Below the pieces are notes generated by a model. The model did no database searches. It was not told the DNA's origin and was given only the letters and a program-made list of their open reading frames with translations. The translations under genes were made by a program, and so were the position numbers. From Siphonodentalium dalli (taxonomy: Eukaryota > Mollusca > Scaphopoda > Gadilida > Siphonodentaliidae), in NCBI GenBank assembly GCA_032622095.1, contig CP136064.1:7123512-7187511 (forward strand): DNA of 64,000 nucleotides, in the 5' to 3' direction. Position 1 is the stretch's first letter, and each line of letters opens with the position of its first letter. This document shows, piece after piece, positions 46,021 through 57,930 of this stretch.

Positions 46021-46088
46021 TTTTTGTTTGATTGGAATGTTATTACATATTTAGAATTGAGATATGGGTAATACGGGAGTTAAGGGAG

Positions 46089-46232
<144 letters not shown>

Positions 46233-46486
46233 GTTTGGCACAACATTCATTAGATACAACACAACACCATTCTTTCAGTGGGGGAATCACTTGCAGGTAA
46301 GCGTCACGACCACGGAGGATAAAAAGCGTTTCATACATAGGGCAAATGGAATATAGCCGCGTCGCCCGAAGTGACCTATGAGAAACGGCCACTATCTAAA
46401 ATAAACATCTGTACCGCCAAAAATATTTCGGAATTTAATCTGTTTGGAAGTTCGTGAGATCCGTACAATAGGACATCGGTTGTTAG

Positions 46487-48958
46487 TTTAAACATATTTA
46501 TTTGTCTAATTTATATAACACATGATATATGACACATACATTGTTTATACAGACAATGGGATTGGAGGACAAGTGCTGACTCACTAATGTGTACCCCCTC
46601 TCCCATATGTTATTACACTGAAAAATAAATAATTGGTAATGGCAAAGCAACATGACTAGCAAAAACAAGTTGAACATATATACATATCACCGGTCACCCC
46701 ACCCCTGAGTTTGTCATAGGTTTGTATAAGTGTTTGATTTAAAGTCGGGTTTCTTTGTTTCGTTTGCTGGCTTGTACGTATCATTATTTAGCAGAGTTAG
46801 TCAAAAGAATCCTGATTTGTCTCGCGTATGAATGACTGTACAGCTAAGAAAATTTTCATGTTGTCACAATAAGGAAGTTCAGGATCTCCAAAAAGCTAAA
46901 TCTTTAATGAATAAATGTTGTAAGGAAGTAATTTATTGAATAGACGGATTCTTGGGATTGAATGTAGGTGGCAATCAAAGAAATAATGAAAGGCATTTTC
47001 TTCACCGTTTCCACAGGTGCAGTCTTTTGAATTTGCAATGTGATTTAGAACCTTATCTGATAGCAAGTTGCTACATTCACATCGTAATCTACAGTGAAAT
47101 ATGTTTTCATTCCGCTTTCCGACAGAATAGTACTTTGGTGGTTTGGGTGTTATAGGTTTAATTTTGTTTACATAACAAAGGTGGCGGAGATCTCGAGTCT
47201 CAATTTTGGTTGCATTCCAGTTTTTTACACACGTTGGCATGAATGTAGACTCCATTCGAAAATGGATAAAGTTTGACGCAAATCTCGTATCATGATCAAT
47301 TATGTCAGAAAATTTGGGTGGAAGTAAGTCGACTAAATATTTGGGCACTTTGTGATTGACGATGTTATGAAAAAGTGAAAAACGCTTTAATTGCCTTCTA
47401 TCTGAGAGTGTTTCCCAACCCATTTCGGTTAGTAGACGTTTGTGGGATACTGATCTCGTGCAGCCACTTATTATTCGTGCAGCCTCGTATTCTACATCAT
47501 CAAGTTTTTTAAGTAACTTATCTGGTGCTCCGGCCCAGACACTACTCGCGTATTCCATGATTGGACGGACGTGTGATAAATAGAGGATTTCAATAGTTTT
47601 GCGGTTCAAAATATACTTCAGTCTTCGTAGTTGGGATAGTTTAGCATAAGCTCTGGTACATACATTTTCTATATAACTGTCCCATGTTAAGTTGTCATCT
47701 ATTTCCATACCTAGATGCGTGTGTTGTTTAGAATATTCGAGTTGCAGTCCATTAAAGACTATATTAGGTCTCTCAGGGCTTTATGAACTTGTAAAAAATA
47801 GTAATTTTGTTTTAGAATTATTGAATTTCACTAGCCATGTATCGGCCCACGTTTTTATGTTTTCCATGTCTTTATTTACACTTTGTTCAAGGTTTTGAAT
47901 GTCCGTATCGGAATTTATGAGGCATGTGTCGTCCGCGTATAATCTAACATTCGATTTAATATTGTCTGCAATATCATTTATGTAGATTAAAAAGAGCAAA
48001 GGGCCGACCACAGACCCTTGGGGGACCCCTGCCTTTATTGGAGAATATTTTGAAAAGCTAGAATTTATTTGCACCCTTTGCTGCCGCCCTTCGAGATAAT
48101 TTCGGAACCATTTTAGCAGAGTGTCTGTTATTCCATAGTGATTTAGTTTAAGTAAAATACCTTGGTGCCATACTTTGTCAAAAGCTTTCGAGATGTCACA
48201 GAAAACAGCGCACGTGCTTTATTCATTGTCTACAGCGTGGTGTATATTGTGAAATATTTCAATAAGTTGTTGTTCAGTACTGTGACCTGGTATAAAACCG
48301 GATTGGTATTTGTATAATAGGTTGTTTATATTTAAATGATTAAAGACTTTGTTGAAGACTACCTTTTCTAGTATTTTACCAACACAACTTATTAATGAGA
48401 TGGGACGATAGTTGTTTGGATCATGACGGTCACCATTTTTAAATATTGGTATTATGTTTGCCCTTTTCCATGCTTCGGGGAAACAGCAGCTCTTAAAAGA
48501 TTTATTAAAAATATAACGTAAGGGTTTACTGATGGAGCTGCGTGTTTCCCTGAGCAATTTATTGTTTATCCCATCAGGACCGTTTGCCTTTTTAATAGGA
48601 AGACATTTTAGGATTTCAAAAATTTCATTTTCATTTGTCTTAATTTCATTTAAAAACGCATGAGTTATATCTGAAAAGATCGGTGGCTCCCTTGTGTTAG
48701 TTTCTAGTGTGCTGTGTTTAGTGAATATCGCATTGAGGACTTCCGCCTTTTGTATATCATCTTCTATATCTGTATTGCCCGATTTCAGTATAGGAATTGT
48801 ATTATCGGTCGAAAAATTACTTAGTAGTTGTTTGACAGTGGTCCAGACATCGGTTGTTATCATACTCACGGGTAGGTTACTTAGAAGTTCTGATCTAATT
48901 GTGGAGTAAAGAGGGCATATATAATTTGACGACGTACATGTATAGTACCATGAGTTGT
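46487..48958 (-). mobile_element. 5'-truncated non-LTR retrotransposon (CR1/L2/Jockey group)
   Basis: A minus-strand element whose coding part is at 46896-48958. The 3' untranslated region runs down to about 46487, where 'GTTTAAACATATTTATTTGT' resembles the terminal phrase of the fragments at 17214 and 45829. The endonuclease half and ORF1 are absent and the element ends near 48958. No clear target duplication was found. Confidence 0.8.
46896..48958 (-). pseudogene. Reverse-transcriptase ORF2 fragment, two in-frame stops
   Basis: One reading frame of about 687 codons covers most of a LINE reverse-transcriptase domain and the C-terminal region. In order: 'KANGPDGI' (about 48590), 'NNYRPISLIS' (about 48405), 'QSGFIPGHSTEQQL' (about 48280), the 'FCDISKAFD' catalytic aspartate motif just after the first stop, 'AGVPQGSVVGPLLF' (about 48030), the YADD active site (about 47938), 'LYLSHVRPIMEYASSVW' (about 47560) and a C-terminal Cys/His cluster ending 'AFHYFFDC' (about 46950). 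The motif style is that of the CR1/L2/Jockey group. The frame is broken by TAA at 48219-48221 and TAA at 47781-47783 but has no frameshift, so it is young or only lightly decayed. The N-terminal endonuclease is missing. The terminal stop is TAG at 46896-46898. As it stands the protein is dead. Confidence 0.92.
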
Positions 48959-49129
48959 TAACCGCGATCGAACTGCCGGCCGCGAGTACTGTGAAACATC
49001 TCCAATTTATTTCTGTTTTTATTCGTTTTCGGATGCTGGACTACATATTACGTTCGACACTCTACACCAATTCACATTAAACCGACTCACATTCGTCATG
49101 CATCACATTATACATGCACAAAACACAAA
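48959..49129. other. Short unique spacer
   Basis: Non-coding DNA between the LINE and the 56-bp array. Confidence 0.5.
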
Positions 49130-50825
49130 ACACGTGTGTGATACTGGTCGCCAGAATGTGTGTGTTACTGGTCGCCAGTTTATGCCGCGGTGTCACGGGG
49201 TAAGGATATAACGTGTGTTACTGGTCGCCAATTTATGATACTGTATGATGGCGTAAGGACAGCACGTGTGTGTTACTGATCGCCAGTTTATGGCACGGGT
49301 GTCGTGTCATGGCATAAGGGCAGCAGGTGTGTGTTACTGACCGCCAGTTTATGGCACGGGTGTCATGGCATAAGCCTTAAGGGCAGCAGGTGTGTGTCAC
49401 TTGTCGCCAGTTTATGCCGCGGTGTCCTGGGGTAAGGATAGAATGTGTGTTACTGGTCGCCAATTTATGATACGTGTATGATAGCGTAAGGACAGCACGT
49501 ATGTCACTGGTCGCCAGTTTATGACACGGGCGTCATGGCGTAATGGCAGCACGTGTGTGTCACTGATCGCACTTTCTGACACGGGTGTCATGGCGTTGTT
49601 ACAGCACGTGTGTATGTGTTACTGGTCGCCAGTTTATGACACGTGTATCGTGGCGTAAGGCCAGAATGTGTGTTACTAATCGCCAGCTTATGACACGTGT
49701 GTCATGGTGTAATGGCAGCACGTGTGTCACTGAACGCACGTTCTGACACGGGTGTTATGGCGTTAGGACAGCACGTGTGTGTTACTGATCGCCAGTTTAT
49801 GACACGGGTGTCATGGAGTAAGTGCAGCACGTGTATGTTACTGGTCGCCAGTTTATGACACGGGTGTTATGGAGTAAGGACAACACGTGTGTGTTACTGG
49901 TCGCCAGTTTATGACACGAGTTTAATTGGTAAGGACATCGCGTGTGTGTTACTGATCGCCAGTTTATGACACGGGCGTCATGGCGTTAGAACAGCACGTG
50001 TGTGTTACTGATCGCCAGTTTATGACACGGGCGTCATGGCGTTAGAACAGCACGTGTGTGTTACTGGTCGCAAGTTTATGGCACGGGAGTCATGGCTTAA
50101 GGAAAGCACTTGTGTGTTGCTGATCGCAAGTTTATGGCACGGGTGTCATGACGTAAGGACAGCACGTGTGTGTTAATTGTCGCCATTTTAGGATAAGGGT
50201 GTCTTGGCGTAAGGAAGATACGAGTGTGTGACTGATCGACAGTTAATGGCACTGGTGTTAGGACGTAAGCACAGCACGTGTGTTTCTGATCGCCAGTTTA
50301 TGACACGGTGCGATGATTGCGTAAGGACAGCTCAAGTGTGTTACTTGTCGCCTGTTTATGACACGGGTGTCATGACGTAAGGACTGCACGTGATTGCTAA
50401 ATTTGCCAGTTTATGACACGCCGTCGGGTATCATGACGTAAAGACAGCACATTTGCGTCATTGGGCGCCAGTTTATTACACGGACGCGATGGTGTAAGGA
50501 CAGCACGTGTTTGTTACTTGTCGCCAGTTTATGACACGTATGTCATGCCGTAAGAACATTACGTATACATGTGTGTTACTAGTCGCCAGTTTATGACACG
50601 GGTGCGATGGCACGTCTGTGTTGCTGATCGCCATATTATGGCACGTATGGGGTAATGACAGCGCATATGTGTTACTGGTCGCTAGCTTATGACACGGGTG
50701 CGATGCCATAAGAACCGTACGTGTGTGTTAATGATCGCCAAGTTATGACACGGGTGCGATTGCGTATGGGCAACACATGTGTGTTACGGGGCGCCAGGTT
50801 TTTGCACGTATGAGGTAAGCACAGC
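49130..50825 (+). repeat. Divergent 56-bp minisatellite (about 30 units)
   Basis: Consensus 'GTGTTACTGATCGCCAGTTT' followed by ATGACACGGGTGTCATGGCG and TAAGGACAGCACGTGT. Units differ by substitutions and small indels and are far more diverged than in the other large arrays. Most keep a CACGTG palindrome and the dyad GACAC/GTGTC. Confidence 0.93.
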
Positions 50826-50904
50826 AGACCTAATGCCTCGAGTGTTATCCGTATAAATGTATGCGTTTACAAGAGTACCATGCATGAACTCCGACATTTG
50901 TCCC

Positions 50905-51112
50905 CGATATGAGCGGTGTCCATCTGGCCGCATTCGCATCCGTCTGTGTGGACGTCCGACCGTCTGTTCGTCTGAAACTTTGTTGTGCGGGTGATAACTT
51001 GAATAACATTAGACATAAGTTGATAAACCATGGGATGTGCACTTCATATGAGAATGCCCGGATCATGTTCTTTTTTGGATCTAATCCCATAATTTCTGGC
51101 GGAGTTATGCCA
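50905..51112 (-). repeat. Degenerate SINE-like repeat (copy 2)
   Basis: On the minus strand 'GCATAACTCCGCCAGAAATT' is followed, about 150 bp on, by 'ACAGACGGTCGGACGTCC'. It has the same architecture as 40630-40815 on the plus strand. Small open frames across it are not considered genes. Confidence 0.5.
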
Positions 51113-51466
51113 GCTTTCGACTTATAATATGCTGATTATTATTCTGGTATCTATTAACAAAACAAATTGGAAGCGAAGTTTTATTGACTGACCATTCACA
51201 GAATAACGATTTCCATTTCTAAAAAGCCACTGGTCAAATAAAGCCACCTTATTCGGGGGGCGTGGCCAATGCCAATTATATGTACGTCGTGTTGCTTCAT
51301 CGTTTCGTATCACACATCCTTAAACCTGTTTAAAATGTTATGCTCTGGTAACGCTAACACGATCTGATCTGTATAGCTTGAGATCCGAGTTCCGTCTGCT
51401 GGCACCGAGTGTTTTAATAGAATATTTTCGATAAAGTCACGATTCCATGGTCCCCATATAGAATGC
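51113..51466. other. No gene seen
   Basis: Non-coding DNA; a 63-codon minus-strand frame (51122-51313) has no recognisable domain. Confidence 0.5.
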
Positions 51467-52364
51467 TTAAAGGTGGATTATCTCTTTGTAAACATGTATT
51501 ATATAGTTACAGTGGTATTAAATATTAGATCTGAATCGAAGACTCCTGTCCGGAAAAGATTCTATCAATTAATATTTATTTTATTTCGAATATTTTCTGG
51601 TCTAAAAATGTGTGGTTGTTTAGCTAACGAACAATAGTATAGTGGTTAGTGTTAACAGAGACCAGAAATTTTATTGTGTAATTTTGTTACAAATAAACAT
51701 TAATTATACTCATTATCGCTTATAACTATGGAAAAAAAACAATACAACAATTCAATCTGGGAAATTTGACATTCGGTACGTAGCCATAGGAACAGCCTAA
51801 TGCCCTATATCGCTATATGGTATCACCCGAATGGTCTGTTCTAAAAATAGACAAATAAACGGTCCCAATAAAATATTCGAAATAAAATCAATATTAATTG
51901 ATAGAAGCCTTTCCGGACAGGGGTCTTCAGTTCATATTTAATATTTTATACCCACGCAACTATTTCAAATCTGTTATTTAACCCTTTACCCAACAAACCG
52001 GCCAAAACCGGCCAAATAAAGCTTCAACAGCCTAAAATATCTTCGGTCTGTCTCAATAGAACCATACAAATATGGATATCATTGGAACCGGCTCCTTGAC
52101 CACATTGTGATGGTTACAGTTAGCCATGTGCCATAGGTCGCCTCGCATATATAAGAGAATGCATTGGCCTAAAAAAAATCTTTTTTAACACTTTTTACCA
52201 TTTTTTCTTACATTCTTTAACAATTTTATAATTTTTAATGTGTTAAGCCAATGCATTCTCTTATATATGCGAGGCGACCTATGGTCGACTCGCATATATA
52301 AGAGAATGCATTGGCACAGGGCCATTCTGTTGGGTAAAGGGTTAAAGAGATAATCCATCTTTAA
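51467..52364. mobile_element. Foldback element with TTAA ends, containing a nested MITE
   Basis: The left arm (51467-51611) and right arm (51842-51977 plus 52346-52364) are reverse complements: 'AGGTGGATTATCTCTTT' at 51471 pairs with 'AAAGAGATAATCCATCT' at 52344-52360; 'CCTGTCCGG' pairs with 'CCGGACAGG'; and 'ATTAATATTTATTTTATTTCG' has its complement near 51880. TTAA lies outside both ends (51467-51470, 52361-52364). A piggyBac-like MITE (51978-52345) interrupts the right arm. There is no coding capacity. Confidence 0.72.
51978..52345. mobile_element. piggyBac-like MITE nested in a foldback arm
   Basis: TTAACCCTTTACCCAACA ... TGTTGGGTAAAGGGTTAA, 368 bp, with ATTCTCTTATATATGCGA palindromes at 52140-52170 and 52250-52315. 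The interior differs from the 38472 copy: it has 'TATCTTCGGTCTGTCTCAAT' as in the copy at 63916, and it lacks the hairpin module. The opposite arm of the host foldback lacks the insertion, which supports TTAA as the target. Confidence 0.9.
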
Positions 52365-52940
52365 TAGCGTATTTATTCAAATAGCGTTCTTCGACCGAAG
52401 AAGTGATTTTAGAAAGCGTTTTAAGTAGCGTTTGTTCCCAAAAGAAGAAATTTCTAAGACCGACTCAAACAATGCGCTTGTGTCAGACTGACGTTGGTGT
52501 GGTGACACCTCATTTTGGAAGACTTTTGATTCAAGTGAGAAATTGTGATAAATGTAGTGTACCACTTTCTGGTCAAAAAGATGGAGAATTTGGCTGCCTC
52601 ATCACTTCATGTTAAATTACAATTGCGACTTGATGTAAACAGTGTTTATTCCATGTAATTCAAATACGTAACAAAAAATATGAATCATGTTAAATTACAA
52701 CTGCGACTTGCGAAACGCTTCAAAATATCAAACTGTGTAGGGTCCAATTTCTATTTGTCATATCGAACTCGATATTTACCCATCATGGCCCTTGCTGGTA
52801 AAAATTATAGATTTTATGGAATGCCAACCCATGACAATACATGTAGCCCAAACTTAACACTGTCACTTTTGTACCAGTAGCGGTTGGGTGGATACTAGTA
52901 CTATTTTTTTTCATTTATTGTTTTGGCTCGACATTTCAAT
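52365..52940. repeat. Non-coding DNA with a short direct repeat
   Basis: 'CATGTTAAATTACAATTGCG' near 52607 is repeated near 52686. No gene is recognised in the short frames. Confidence 0.5.
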
Positions 52941-53474
52941 CAGCACCGGATATTTCTCTCACAAACTTGACATAAATATCGTCAAAAATTAACTTTTCAG
53001 GGTTGGACAATTTTTTTAAGTAAAATGCAACTATCATTGGTATCAAAGGTATTTATTGTTTTGGTCTATCTTAAATGTGTCACACTACGGTGTTTATAGA
53101 CCAAATTGCTCAAGATGGCTTCCAAAATGGCAACCAAATTTGTAAAAAGTTAATTTTTTACATATATCCCGAACATTATTATCTGCGTTATCCGACAAGG
53201 TAGCAAACTGTGACTCACTTGGTTATTATACGTGTTAGTTAATTAACCGACAACTACGTTCTATTCTGTTTGTCCCAGTTCCGTATGGGGCATGACAAAT
53301 TAATTTTAAAGTTGCAGTATGGAACCTCTTTTGTGATTCTGGCCATATTATTGAAAGGAAATGGGCAAAACTTTGAGACGGAACTGAGATGAACCGTAAT
53401 ATGTGGCTATTCTGGCCCATCATGATAAAACGTGATCAACTGGATAAAAGATGGATGCCAATATGGCAGCCAGG

Positions 53475-54605
53475 GAGTTACTGTATGATCATAGGTGATG
53501 TGAATATGTATACAGGGAGTTACTGTATGGTCATGAATGATGTGAATAGGTATACAATGAGTGACTATATGGTTATGAGTGGGGTGTCCATGGTGAGATG
53601 CATAGGAATATAAGGAGTGGCTGTATGGGCATGTGTGAGGTGAATCGGTATACATGTAGTGACTGTACGGTATATTGTGTGTGGCCGATGTGATCGTATG
53701 GCCATTGCTGTGGTTTATAGATATAACGAGAGTAGCTACATGGTCATCCGTGTGTTGTTTATGTATATATGGAGTGACTGTAAGGTCGTGGTGGTCGTGA
53801 TGTATATGTGTACCGTGTGTGGCTGTATTGTGACATGTGGTGTATATGTATATTTGTGCTGTCTGTATGATCATGGATGGATTGCGTAGATAAATAGGGT
53901 GTGATTTTATGGTTATGGGTAATGTGTATAGGTGCACATGGTATGCCTGTGGTCAAGATTGAAGTTATATGCATACCTGGAATAAGCTTTATGGTTATTG
54001 ACGAGCGTGTGGCTATATAGGGAGTGCCATTTTGGTAACGGGTGGGTCGTATATTTATATATGTTGTGGATGTATTATCATCGGTGGTGTATATGGTGTA
54101 GATGAATGATCATGGATGGCGTGTATGAGTATACAGTGAGTTGATTAATTGTCATGTGTGAGGTGTATATGCAAGTATGAGACTTATGAGTGGTCGTGTG
54201 TGCGGGTATTGGTATATTTGGAAGGGCTCACCATTGGTGGGTGAGGTGTATATGTATATCTGAATTGACTCTATGGTCATGGGTATGGCGAATAGATATA
54301 CATGTAGTGGCTGTATGGTCCATGGTGAGATGAATAGGTATAAAATGAGTGACTGTATGATCGTGAATGTGAAATAATATGTATACATAGAGTGACTATA
54401 TGGTCAGGTGTAGGAGTATACCTGGTGTTCATGCATGGTGATTCATGGCTGTATCGTCATTTGTGGCATGTACCGGTATAGCCAAATAAGGCTGTATGGT
54501 CAGGTGTACGTGTATAGAGTGGGTGACTATATTGTCATTTGTGTGGTGTGTATGTACATATGAGGTCATGGGATGCGTTGTACATGTATAATTTGGGTGG
54601 CTATC
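53475..54605 (+). repeat. Degenerate 43-48-bp tandem repeat, left arm
   Basis: Units contain 'GAGTGACTGTATGGTCATG' and 'GTGTATAGGTATACA'-like phrases, diverged in length and sequence. Confidence 0.8.
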
Positions 54606-54711
54606 GCTTTCCACAATAACTCAAGGATATGTTAATCAATAGAGAGGTCATGTCAAAGAGTTCTCCACCTTGATAGTGTGTGTGTACATGGGGAACTTTA
54701 AACGTGAAAAG

Positions 54712-55620
54712 CGATAGCCACCCATTACCACACAGTCATTCCATATATGCATAAACACCACATACATAACAATATTGTGACCAACTGTATACACGTACAC
54801 CTGACCCATGACCATGGATGGCCATACAGTCATGCGTCACAATGCAAGTACACCGGGTATAATCCAAAAGATGACCCATAACCATAGAGTCACTCCTTGT
54901 ATACCCATTCACCTCACCATTGGCCATACGGTCATCCCATGTATACCTATTCTCCACACACACATGGTCAAATAGACATTCAATATATACATCAACACCG
55001 CAACAATGACCATATAGTCACCTCGGGTATACATATCCACCTCACCAATGGTCATATAGCCACTCGCTTCATACACATACCCTCATCCGTGGCACCTGGT
55101 ATACTCCTTCATCTGACCTATGGCCATATAGTTACCCCGTGTGTACCTATTCAAAACATTGTATATATATTCACCTCACCCTTGGCCATGTCACTCCCTG
55201 TATCCCTATTTGTCACACAATAGCAGAATAGCCACTCAAGATATACTAATACTCCCCAGCCATGTCAGTATATTCAATCCATGTATGCATATGCACATCA
55301 TCCATGGCTATATAGCTGCTCGCTATATACACATACCCCTCGCCCATGACCATATAGCAACACATGTGTATGCCCGTATAACCTACATATGACCATACCG
55401 CAACGAGTCACCAAGCAGGAACACCGGGTATACTCATACACCTGACACATGACAATTTAGTCACTCCCTGCATAGCTATTCATTACATTTATGATCATAC
55501 AGTCACTCATTGTATACATACATGTACTCGTCTCACCATTGACCATACAATAACTCCCTGTATACCTATTCACCTTACCTATGATCATATAGTAACTCCC
55601 TGGCATTCACCCTATATCCA
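54712..55620 (-). repeat. Degenerate 43-48-bp tandem repeat, right arm
   Basis: The same repeat as in the left arm, in the opposite orientation ('TGACCATATAGTCACTC', 'TGTATACCTATTCACCTCAC'). Confidence 0.8.
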
Positions 55621-56126
55621 GTTGATATGTTTTATCATAATGGACCAGAATAGCCACATATTATGGTTCATCTCAGTTCCGTTTCAAAGTTCTGCCCATT
55701 TCCTTTCAATAATATGACAAGAATCACAAAAGAGGTTCTCTGCCAAATTTCATACTGCAACTTTAAAATGAATTTGTCATGCCCCATACGGAACTGGAAC
55801 AAACATAATAGAACGTGGTTGTCAGCTAATTAACTAACACGTATAATGACCAAGTGAGTCACAATTTAATACCTTGTCGGATAACGCAGAGAATAATGTT
55901 CGGGATATATGTAAAAAAATAACTTTTTACAAATTTGGTTGCCATTTTGGAAGCCATCTTGAGCAATTTGGTCTATAAACACCGTAGTGTGACACATTTA
56001 AAATAGACCAAAACAATAAATACCTTTGATACCAATGATAGTTGCATTTTACTTTTAAAAATTGTCCAATTGTCCAATTGTCCAATTTTTGCCGATATTT
56101 ATGTCAAGTTTGTGAGAGAAATATCC

Positions 56127-56427
56127 AATATTTCTGGTGATGTCAGTGGTGACAATAGAAACAATGATCCATGGTGCATCAGACATGTAAGTATTCAATG
56201 TATATAATACAGATTAGCCAATTGTATATATCAACCACAACTTGTAAGCCATTGCAGGACACCCTGGGACAATATTTACCATTTTTCATATTTTCGGCGG
56301 CCATTTTGGAAATGTTCTACACCAATTTCATTCCCATTGAAGTAAAACATCCGTCCAATAAAATAAAGCACATAGTTGTTGACATTCTATATTAACATCC
56401 TGTGTGGTTTGTCGTTAAAATGACTAT
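56127..56427. other. No gene seen
   Basis: Non-coding DNA with a 'TTTCGGCGGCCATTTTGGA' phrase near 56293 that is also present in the next repeat. Confidence 0.5.
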
Positions 56428-57163
56428 CAAGACCGTCTTGCAAAAAAATCGAACATTTCACCCCCTCTTTTTCAAATCCTCTTTCTGTATCTATTACTGA
56501 ACCCTCGTCAATGGCAAATGTCTTAAAATGACGCTATAATATCACGCTTGATGCCTGTCTCAAATACATTGCCATTTACTAGGATTAATGTGAAGAAAAA
56601 TGGAAGATATGGTGAGATATTAATTAAATTTCCTATTTTCGTGCATATGACGTCATTTTTCGGCGGCCATTTTGAATTGTTTTCGAAATTATTTGCCGTC
56701 ATTTTGAAGAAGGACATCATACCAACAAAATGGCATACATTTTGTCTGTGTTTTTTGCTAACAACCGATCTATTAGAACGATTAAATACAGCAAAATCGT
56801 CTTGCAAAAAAAATCGAAAATTTCACCCCTATTTTTCAAATCCTCTTTCTGTATCTATTACTGAACCCTCGTCAATGGCAAATGTCTTAAAATGACGCTA
56901 TAATATCACGCTTGGTGACTGTCTCAAAAACATTGCCATTTACTAATGATTAATATGAAGAAAAATGGAAGATATGGTGAAATATTAATTAAATTTCCTA
57001 TTTTCGTGCATATGACGTCATTTTTCGGCGGCCATTTTGAATTTTTTTCGAAATTATTTGCCGTAATTTGGAAGAAGGACATCATACCAACAAAATGGCA
57101 TACATTTTGTCTGTGTCTTTTGCTAACAACCGATCTATTACAACGATTAAATACATCTGGTCG
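56428..57163 (+). repeat. About 366-bp tandem duplication
   Basis: Two copies (56428-56797 and 56798-57163) share 'CGTCTTGCAAAAAAATCGAA', 'CCTCTTTCTGTATCTATTAC', 'GAAAAATGGAAGATATGGTG' and 'TTCGGCGGCCATTTTGAA'. By eye they are more than 95% identical. Frames across them are not considered genes. Confidence 0.92.
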
Positions 57164-57424
57164 GAGTTAGAGGAAATGGCGGCCATCTTGGATTCAAATG
57201 GCTCTAGCACCCAGTAGGGCCACCTTTATTTTTCGGTGAATTCCGGATTCTTTATCTGGATACCATAGGGAACAATAAAAATAAGGTTATTTGTAATCAT
57301 CGGGGGAGGGGGGGGTGCAGGTGGACCTTATTGGCTCCCCGACTAATATGACTTATATTGCGTGGGGTAATTATAAACAGTTATATACGTTTTCGAGAGT
57401 GGAACTGAAAATAACCGTTATATT
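57164..57424. other. No gene seen; poly-G run
   Basis: 'GGGGGAGGGGGGGG' lies near 57301-57315. Nothing else. Confidence 0.5.
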
Positions 57425-57930
57425 ACTTTGCGTGCTGGGGGAGCTCTCTGCTTGAGATACTCAGGCTATAAGGAGAAGCGTGTCCATGTTATAATGTTTA
57501 TTTCATTCATAACATGCCATCATGTCGATTTTAACGACAATCGATATACAACGTCATCATGTAACTTTCCCCATTGAACGAATTCGCGTAGAACTGACTG
57601 TATCTTCTGCTTTGTTCATAAGAATGTGTATTCATTCTATTCAAGAAAATAGTATAATCCAACTATTCAAGACAATAAGATATATGTGGATTATCAGATG
57701 CGTGTATGTACTATCCATACTAAATATTATGTTATTTCCTTTCGCACAGTATCTTGACAGCCGATTACGACATTAATGCTGTAAGCCAACGTTCTACTTT
57801 GCGACAAAAGTGGTCGCATCTCAAAACAATCGCTCCTCGTATTATCTAAAAGATTGGGGACGTCACACAATCATATAGCCTATGTAGAAAGAAAGCTTTG
57901 CTTCGTTATAACAACGGGAGATCAAAAATT
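57425..57930 (-). repeat. Dispersed repeat, inverted partner at 28200-28990
   Basis: This is the shorter copy. It matches 'GCTGGGGGAGCTCTCTGCTT', 'CATCATGTCGATTTTAACGA', 'GAATTCGCG', 'GTGGATTATCAGATGCGTG' and 'CTTGACAGCCGATTACGA' in reverse complement. Confidence 0.8.

Larger units (their letters stand above)
52948..56126. mobile_element. Giant 3.2-kb inverted repeat (foldback)
   Basis: The left arm from 52948 ('GGATATTTCTCTCACAAACT') is matched in reverse complement down from 56126. The outer parts of the arms (52948-53470 and 55600-56126) align closely. The inner parts consist of degenerate tandem repeats of about 43-48 bp (units like 'ACTGTATGGTCATG...GTATACA') running to the centre. There GGGTGGCTATCGCTTT at 54595 pairs with AAAGCGATAGCCACCC at 54709 around a unique loop of about 95 bp. 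No transposase is visible. The borders lack an obvious target duplication. Confidence 0.85.

Noticed and set aside
53407-53937. 176-codon His/Thr-rich frame in the giant foldback
   Set aside because: It is produced by the degenerate 43-48-bp repeat. Similar frames occur on both strands of both arms.
56548-57170. Pair of similar 115- and 74-codon frames
   Set aside because: They are two copies of a non-coding 366-bp tandem duplication, with no known domain.
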